A stretch of 9,179 nucleotides of DNA, from assembly GCA_002730485.1 (NCBI GenBank), contig PCAH01000200.1, positions 1-9,179 of the forward strand, given 5' to 3'. The notes beneath the pieces were generated by a model that did not search any database, was not told the origin of the DNA, and saw only the letters and a list, made by a program, of their open reading frames with translations. This stretch comes from Dehalococcoidia bacterium (lineage in GTDB: Bacteria; Chloroflexota; Dehalococcoidia; UBA3495). Numbering within the stretch: the stretch's first letter is position 1; each line of letters opens with the position of its first letter. A program made the translations under genes and the position numbers. Shown piece by piece: positions 5,042 to 9,179 of the stretch.

Positions 5042-7087
5042 ATGAGTTCCAAATCATTTCTGGCAATTGACATGGGCGCCGGCACCCTGCGTGCCGCCGA
5101 GTTTGAGCCAACGGCGGAGGGCGGCATTCGGCTGCTTGGTTTTGGGGTCAAGCCTATGGGGCTGGAAGGTTCCAGTGAAAGGGTGCGGCCCAAGGCGCTC
5201 GAGAAGGCGGCCAAGGAGTTATTTGAGGAGGCCGGTTTCTCGGCCAAGCGCGGCTTGGTGGCGGCTCCCGGTTTTCAGGTTTTGTCAAAGCCGATCCGGC
5301 TTCCTGCAATCGACAAGACCAAGGTTGCGCAGATGATCAAGTTCGAGGCGCAGCAGAACATCCCGTTCCCGTTGGAGGAGGCCGCGTGGGATCATTACAC
5401 GATGGGTGTGGCCAAGTCGGGCGAGATCGAGGTGCTGCTCTCAGCGCTTAAGAGCGAGGTGGCCGATGGGATGATCAAGGTGGCCAAGGCGCAGGGTGTG
5501 AACGTGGAACTGGTGGACACGGCGCAGGCGGCATTGGTCAATGCGTTCCGTTACAACTACGGGGACATTGAGGGTTGCTCGCTGGTGCTGGATATCGGTG
5601 CCAAGACGACACACGTTCTGATTTTCGAAGGGGAGAAATTTTTTATTCGCACCATCAACATCGGCGCCAACTCGATCACGCAGGAGTTCGCGACGGAAAC
5701 GAAGATCCGCTTTTCGCAGGCGGAGGAGATCAAGTTGCAGAAGGGGCTTGTCGGCTTGGGTGGTGCGTATGCCGAGCCGGATGACCCGCATGAAGCGGCG
5801 CTCTCCAAGATCGCCCGACAGGTGATGACCCGGTTGCACGTTCAGTTGAAGCAGACCCTCCAGTTTTGGCAAAAACAGCAGGGAGGCAGCGACCCGGTGC
5901 GGGCGTTCCTGCACGGCGGCGCGGCGATCATGCCGTATTTGCCCGAGTTTCTCGCAGAGAAGCTCAGCGTGCCGATCGAGTATTTTAACCCGTTCGTCGG
6001 AGTGGAGATTGATCAGGACACAGTGGATGTCGCGGAGTTGGAGAGGGTCGGTCACACGTTTGGCCAGCTTGTCGGCCTGGCCATCCGAGAGGTGGCCAAC
6101 TGCCCGTTGGAGATGAACCTTATGCCGGGTACGGCCCGCCTGCAGCAGGATTTGGATCGGAAGAAGCCGTACTTTTATGGTGCAGCTGCCTGCTTGGTGG
6201 CGGCGGTTTGGGCTGGTGTTTATTTCAACAGCACCGTGCACAGTGCCCAGCAGCAGGAGATCGATAAATTGGGCGGGTTGATTGAAAATTACAGCATGCC
6301 ACATGGAGATATTTCGGGCGAGGTGGATAAACTGGACACTCTGAAAACGGAGGCTGACCAGTTCAATAAGTGGATTGTGGAGCGCTTTCTCTGGGCGGAT
6401 GTCCTTCAGGCTGTTCGCAAGTCGATGATCACCACCGAGACTCGGATGCGTTCTTCCATCGGTTCACAGGTGGGGGTTTGGGTTGCGGCGTTTAACCAAG
6501 TCGACGCCGACGACATGGATTACGAAGATGCCTACGGCGGTATGATGGGGATGCCCGGCATGATGATGCCCGGCATGATGATGCCCGGCATGATGCCCTA
6601 CGGCATGGGCATGCCTGGTATGGGGATGCCCGGCATGGGCATGCCGCCGGGAGGCGGAATGGGTGGAGAGCCCGGAAATCCTGTCGGGGGTATGGGGATG
6701 AACCCCTACGGGATGAACCCCTATGGCATGATGGGTGGGGGCATGATGGGTATGGGAGGCATGGGCATGATGGGCATGATGGGCGACACCAACAATCTGA
6801 ATGTTGTCGGCTCCCAGGATCGACCGCTGAAGGTCGTGTGCAAGGCGATCGACATGCGCGATGTGGATCCCACTGCGAACAACCGGCTCATCACGGTGCT
6901 GGTTCAGCAAGTCAAGGACACGGGATTGTTTGACTATAACGAAACCAAACCGAGGGATCTTGAGGACATGGAGCGGCAGGGATTGGAGGATGTCAAGGAC
7001 GACAAGAGTGACGAAGACAGCAAAGCTCGGCTCAAGACCTATCTTTTTGGCTTGGACTTGGTGTTGCGTGAACCCATTGAATTGTAA
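5042..7087 (+). CDS. pilM: PilM-PilN fusion protein of a type IV pilus-like system, with Met-rich insert
   Basis: Residues 1 to about 350 are a PilM-type actin-like ATPase: IDMGAGTLRAAEFEP (9-23, phosphate-1 loop), a PilM-specific region with FEAQQNIPFPLEEAAWDH (101-118), LVLDIGAKTTHVLIFEGE (181-198, phosphate-2) and LHGGAAIMPYLPEFLAEKL (290-308). Next comes EMNLMP (357-362), equivalent to the INLLP motif by which PilN's cytoplasmic tail docks into PilM. One membrane segment (about 377-395) and a helical, ferredoxin-like PilN-type periplasmic domain follow (about 396-490 and 585-681). A Met-Gly-Pro insert (498-581) splits that domain. PilM and PilN are normally separate proteins of about 350 and 200 residues, so this 681-residue form is a fusion that places the docking motif in cis. 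The gene ends three bases before the next start. Akkermansia Amuc_1101 is the likely counterpart; whether that is also fused should be compared. Confidence 0.85.
   Translation: MSSKSFLAIDMGAGTLRAAEFEPTAEGGIRLLGFGVKPMGLEGSSERVRPKALEKAAKELFEEAGFSAKRGLVAAPGFQVLSKPIRLPAIDKTKVAQMIKFEAQQNIPFPLEEAAWDHYTMGVAKSGEIEVLLSALKSEVADGMIKVAKAQGVNVELVDTAQAALVNAFRYNYGDIEGCSLVLDIGAKTTHVLIFEGEKFFIRTINIGANSITQEFATETKIRFSQAEEIKLQKGLVGLGGAYAEPDDPHEAALSKIARQVMTRLHVQLKQTLQFWQKQQGGSDPVRAFLHGGAAIMPYLPEFLAEKLSVPIEYFNPFVGVEIDQDTVDVAELERVGHTFGQLVGLAIREVANCPLEMNLMPGTARLQQDLDRKKPYFYGAAACLVAAVWAGVYFNSTVHSAQQQEIDKLGGLIENYSMPHGDISGEVDKLDTLKTEADQFNKWIVERFLWADVLQAVRKSMITTETRMRSSIGSQVGVWVAAFNQVDADDMDYEDAYGGMMGMPGMMMPGMMMPGMMPYGMGMPGMGMPGMGMPPGGGMGGEPGNPVGGMGMNPYGMNPYGMMGGGMMGMGGMGMMGMMGDTNNLNVVGSQDRPLKVVCKAIDMRDVDPTANNRLITVLVQQVKDTGLFDYNETKPRDLEDMERQGLEDVKDDKSDEDSKARLKTYLFGLDLVLREPIEL
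6551..6595 (+). repeat. Three perfect 15-base tandem repeats coding Met-Pro-Gly-Met-Met
   Basis: ATGCCCGGCATGATG occurs three times head to tail (6551-6565, 6566-6580, 6581-6595), within a longer Met/Gly/Pro tract at 6533-6784. The unit is a multiple of three, so slippage would change length without shifting frame. Confidence 0.9.
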
Positions 7088-7090
7088 ATC

Positions 7091-8926
7091 ATGGCTGGAA
7101 AAATCAGCATCAATCCCGACGCCATAAAGCGCAATCTTGACCTGATCATCGTGACCGTCGCCACGCTGGCTTTGCTGGGCTACGGCTGGAGCGAACGCGG
7201 TGCGACCGAGACCGTCCGGACCAATAGTGCGGAGACGCTGAAAAACGATACCGAGAGATACAACGAGAGCAAGAACTTCCCGCTCCCCGAGAGTTTAGGT
7301 CTGACCAATGAGGTAGGTAGGATAGAAGTTAGACAAGACGAAAACGGTAAGTGGAGCGGCGAGTTGCTAGTCGACGGTCAAATCAAGGAAAAGGCCTTTG
7401 ACGAGAATAGTGAACAACAAGTTAGGGACTCACTGAAGAAGGTTAAGATCACCACGGACGAGGAACATCACAATCTGGACCGCGTGAAAGAGGCCGGGAC
7501 CAACTTTGTCACCCATCTGGAGCGGGTTCGAAAAAAATTCTCTCCGTTGGAGATTCCGGACGGTGTCGAGTTGGATGAGAAGACCGGGGCGATCACAAGT
7601 GTCACCCTGATGCAGGGCGGCACAAAGTATGAAGCCACTCCCCCGTCAGTCAGTGTGGTCAGTTTCAAAGGCAAGGGAGCCAAACTAGTGGCGAGCACCC
7701 GCTCACTCGGAGGCGATCGACCTAAAGAGTTTTATGTGGAGAAGATCGACGTGATCGATGGTGGCACCGGCTACACAAAAGGGGACATTGCAATCATTAT
7801 TGGCGACGAATCCGGCGGAGGCGGCATCGAACCGCCTCCGAGCGGTAATTCTGGCTTCAACGCGCCCCCGGGTCAAGTAGCCATGCCGGGAATGGGGATG
7901 CCGGGAATGGGGATGCCGGGAATGGGAATGGGGATGGGGATGATGGGCAGTGGCGGCGCCAGCACGGACGATTCGGAGGCTCGTTACGGATTGGACAACA
8001 ACACCTTCCGCAACTTCATGCAGAGCACCATTTTTGGACTTCAAAACCAGTGCAAGGCTCAGCGCATTCGGCTTCCCAAGATCGACGACGAAAACAAGGA
8101 GTTCCGGTTCAGTTTCTCCAAGGTGTGGGACACGTTCGAATTTGAGCCACTTGAGCGCGAGGTTATGTCGTTTCAACTTGCGGAGATCGAGGCGCTTTGT
8201 CAGGCACTCTTCAGCGCGGACATTCACGAGATATACAACCTCAAGCGACTTAAGGTGGTTCGAAACGCGGACGAAATGGGAGGTGACATGGAGGACGCTC
8301 TGGAGTACCTGCCAGACGTCAAATTCTCGCTCAATGATGTGATGAAATTTGCCATCGGCAGCAACCCGGATGGCACTCAGAGGCAAAACCTCGTGCCTGG
8401 CGCGCGAGTCATGCCTTACGAGGTGACCTTCCGCGGGTTCAGCACCGAGTTGTCCAAGGTGCTGGAGGAGCTTTACAAGTCTGATGTGTTTTTCGTGGTG
8501 AAGAACATCGCCGTCATTGAGGCCACCGGGGTTGTGGACGTATTTGAGGAGGAGCAGGATGAGATGAGCCTTGGCGCGTTTGGCGGCGGTGCCCGAAGCG
8601 GGAGGGAAATGTACGGCATGAGTGGTCGGGGAGGCATGATGGATCCGCGTTATCAGGCCATGCTCGGTGGCTCGGGTTATGGCGTCGGCGGCGAAAAGAA
8701 ACGCCACCGCCCGGCATCACTGCTGCTGGACGAAAGCCCGCTCAAGGTTACCCTGCGGATTAATTCCCTCAAAGTCGTTGCCAAGGAGAAAGACCAGAGC
8801 GATGCCATATCGGCACTGGCCCAGAAAATCGAGACAGCGAAGGCGGAGGATGAAGCAGGGGATGAAAACGACGAATTCGCCACCGAGGAGGAGGACGTCG
8901 TAGTGGACGAAACCTTGAACGAGTAG
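7091..8926 (+). CDS. Amuc_1100-like bitopic pilus-associated protein (PilN/PilO-like)
   Basis: The 611-residue product has a short cytoplasmic tail, one membrane segment (about 17-33, LDLIIVTVATLALLGYGW) and a large periplasmic part. The C-terminal half follows the layout of Akkermansia Amuc_1100 (about 317 residues): a helical region, FSKVWDTFEFEPLEREVMSF (342-361), helices with LAEIEALCQALFSADIHEIYNLKRL, then MPYEVTFRGFSTELSKVLEELYKSD (441-465), FFVVKNIAVIEA and a closing strand PLKVTLRINSLKVV (550-563). These are two ferredoxin-like PilO/PilN-type subdomains. Extra material makes it nearly twice as long: a charged segment (73-116), two GG-x-x-Tyr repeats (about 165-240), a Met-Pro-Gly tract (265-286), a Gly-rich loop (494-534) and an acidic tail (585-611). 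It is three bases from pilM with no Shine-Dalgarno, suggesting translational coupling. The role is an inferred inner-membrane platform component; similarity was judged by eye. Confidence 0.75.
   Translation: MAGKISINPDAIKRNLDLIIVTVATLALLGYGWSERGATETVRTNSAETLKNDTERYNESKNFPLPESLGLTNEVGRIEVRQDENGKWSGELLVDGQIKEKAFDENSEQQVRDSLKKVKITTDEEHHNLDRVKEAGTNFVTHLERVRKKFSPLEIPDGVELDEKTGAITSVTLMQGGTKYEATPPSVSVVSFKGKGAKLVASTRSLGGDRPKEFYVEKIDVIDGGTGYTKGDIAIIIGDESGGGGIEPPPSGNSGFNAPPGQVAMPGMGMPGMGMPGMGMGMGMMGSGGASTDDSEARYGLDNNTFRNFMQSTIFGLQNQCKAQRIRLPKIDDENKEFRFSFSKVWDTFEFEPLEREVMSFQLAEIEALCQALFSADIHEIYNLKRLKVVRNADEMGGDMEDALEYLPDVKFSLNDVMKFAIGSNPDGTQRQNLVPGARVMPYEVTFRGFSTELSKVLEELYKSDVFFVVKNIAVIEATGVVDVFEEEQDEMSLGAFGGGARSGREMYGMSGRGGMMDPRYQAMLGGSGYGVGGEKKRHRPASLLLDESPLKVTLRINSLKVVAKEKDQSDAISALAQKIETAKAEDEAGDENDEFATEEEDVVVDETLNE
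7883..7927 (+). repeat. Three 15-base tandem repeats coding Met-Pro-Gly-Met-Gly
   Basis: ATGCCGGGAATGGGG is repeated at 7883-7897, 7898-7912 and 7913-7927; the last has A at its final base. It parallels the 15-base array in the preceding gene but uses different synonymous codons (CCG-GGA against CCC-GGC). Confidence 0.9.
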
Positions 8927-8939
8927 TTAACTAAACGGA

Positions 8940-8951
8940 GCTTGGCCAAGC
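8940..8951. repeat. Iterated palindrome copy between the last two genes
   Basis: GCTTGGCCAAGC is a 12-base perfect palindrome in the 50-base gap between the Amuc_1100-like gene and the next start. No terminator T-run follows, so the operon probably continues through it. Confidence 0.7.
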
Positions 8952-8976
8952 AGAGAACAAATCGATTGCAGCGCTG

Positions 8977-9179
8977 ATGGAGCAGATAAAACAGCATTAT
9001 GAGAAGGCGGTTATTGGCTTGGCCATGCTGGCCTTGGTTTACGTGGCCTATGACATCATGGGGGATAAATCCGAGGATAACATTAAGGAGCAACAGCAAG
9101 CCCGTGACCGCCCTTTCTTGGAACAGAAAAAGGAAATGCCGGCGATGGACATGACCGGTTATCTGTCCACCCTCAATCG
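8977..9179 (+). CDS. Single-pass membrane protein of the pilus-like operon, N-terminal part only
   Basis: The frame is open from ATG 8977 to the window end (67 residues plus two bases). A short, mixed-charge cytoplasmic tail (1-10, MEQIKQHYEK) precedes a membrane segment (11-25, AVIGLAMLALVYVAY). A charged, Gln/Glu-rich stretch follows (31-55), which should be periplasmic. This bitopic layout matches the preceding gene and suits another assembly-platform subunit (PilO/PilP-like, or the counterpart of Akkermansia Amuc_1099). No conserved domain is visible in what remains, so the product is not identified. No Shine-Dalgarno is apparent, and the nearest upstream element is the palindrome at 8940-8951. 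Confidence 0.7.
   Translation, partial: MEQIKQHYEKAVIGLAMLALVYVAYDIMGDKSEDNIKEQQQARDRPFLEQKKEMPAMDMTGYLSTLN

Noticed and set aside
5441..6304. 287-codon minus-strand open frame
   Set aside because: It lies entirely inside the PilM domain coding region and shows no domain of its own.
6551..6595. CRISPR-like array
   Set aside because: The units are contiguous 15-base in-frame coding repeats with no spacers.
6464..6910. His-rich open frame on the minus strand, looking like a metal-binding protein
   Set aside because: It is the complement of the Met-rich tract of the PilM-PilN gene: CAT is the reverse of ATG. The real gene is on the plus strand with clear domains.
7703..8707. 334-codon minus-strand open frame
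   Set aside because: Antisense to the Amuc_1100-like gene, with low-complexity His content from complemented Met codons; a compositional shadow.

Overview
The window looks like a chromosomal segment of a moderately GC-rich Gram-negative bacterium, most likely Verrucomicrobiota. The pointers are a DUF1080 (3-keto-disaccharide hydrolase-type) secreted protein, a secreted lamin-tail-domain protein, sparse Shine-Dalgarno use, and above all a pilus-like gene set resembling the Akkermansia Amuc_1098-1102 cluster. The phylum is inferred from gene content, not from a marker gene.

Layout. Positions 1-363 (minus) hold the N-terminus of an exported lamin-tail-domain protein, diverging from a DUF1080 gene (465-1118). 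After 29 bases comes trpC (1148-1945, GTG start), an orphan tryptophan-biosynthesis gene here. It meets pspF (1942-2988, minus) tail to tail with a 4-base stop-codon overlap. Across an AT-rich divergent region lies pspA-pspB-pspC (3156-4561), preceded by a recognisable sigma-54 promoter (3091-3107) and followed by a possible terminator. Then about 440 bases without a supportable gene lead into a second plus-strand operon: a PilM-PilN fusion (5042-7087), an Amuc_1100-like bitopic pilus protein (7091-8926), and the start of a third single-pass membrane protein (8977 to window end).

How they fit together. pspF/pspABC is a complete core phage-shock (envelope stress) module of the proteobacterial kind: PspF should activate the sigma-54 promoter, PspA should restrain PspF and protect the inner membrane, and PspB/PspC should sense the stress. 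The adjoining operon encodes the inner-membrane platform of a type IV pilus-like or type II secretion-like machine, which normally works with an outer-membrane secretin. Mislocalised secretins are the classical inducer of Psp, so the neighbourhood may be functional, although the link is inference.

Unusual points. A palindrome with core TTGGCCAA occurs six times in 9.2 kb, both between genes and inside trpC and pspF in different reading frames. Two consecutive pilus proteins carry Met-Pro-Gly tandem repeats built on 15-base units. The PilM and PilN domains are fused. The Amuc_1100-like protein has an inserted Gly-Gly-x-x-Tyr repeat module and a segment of deviant codon use.
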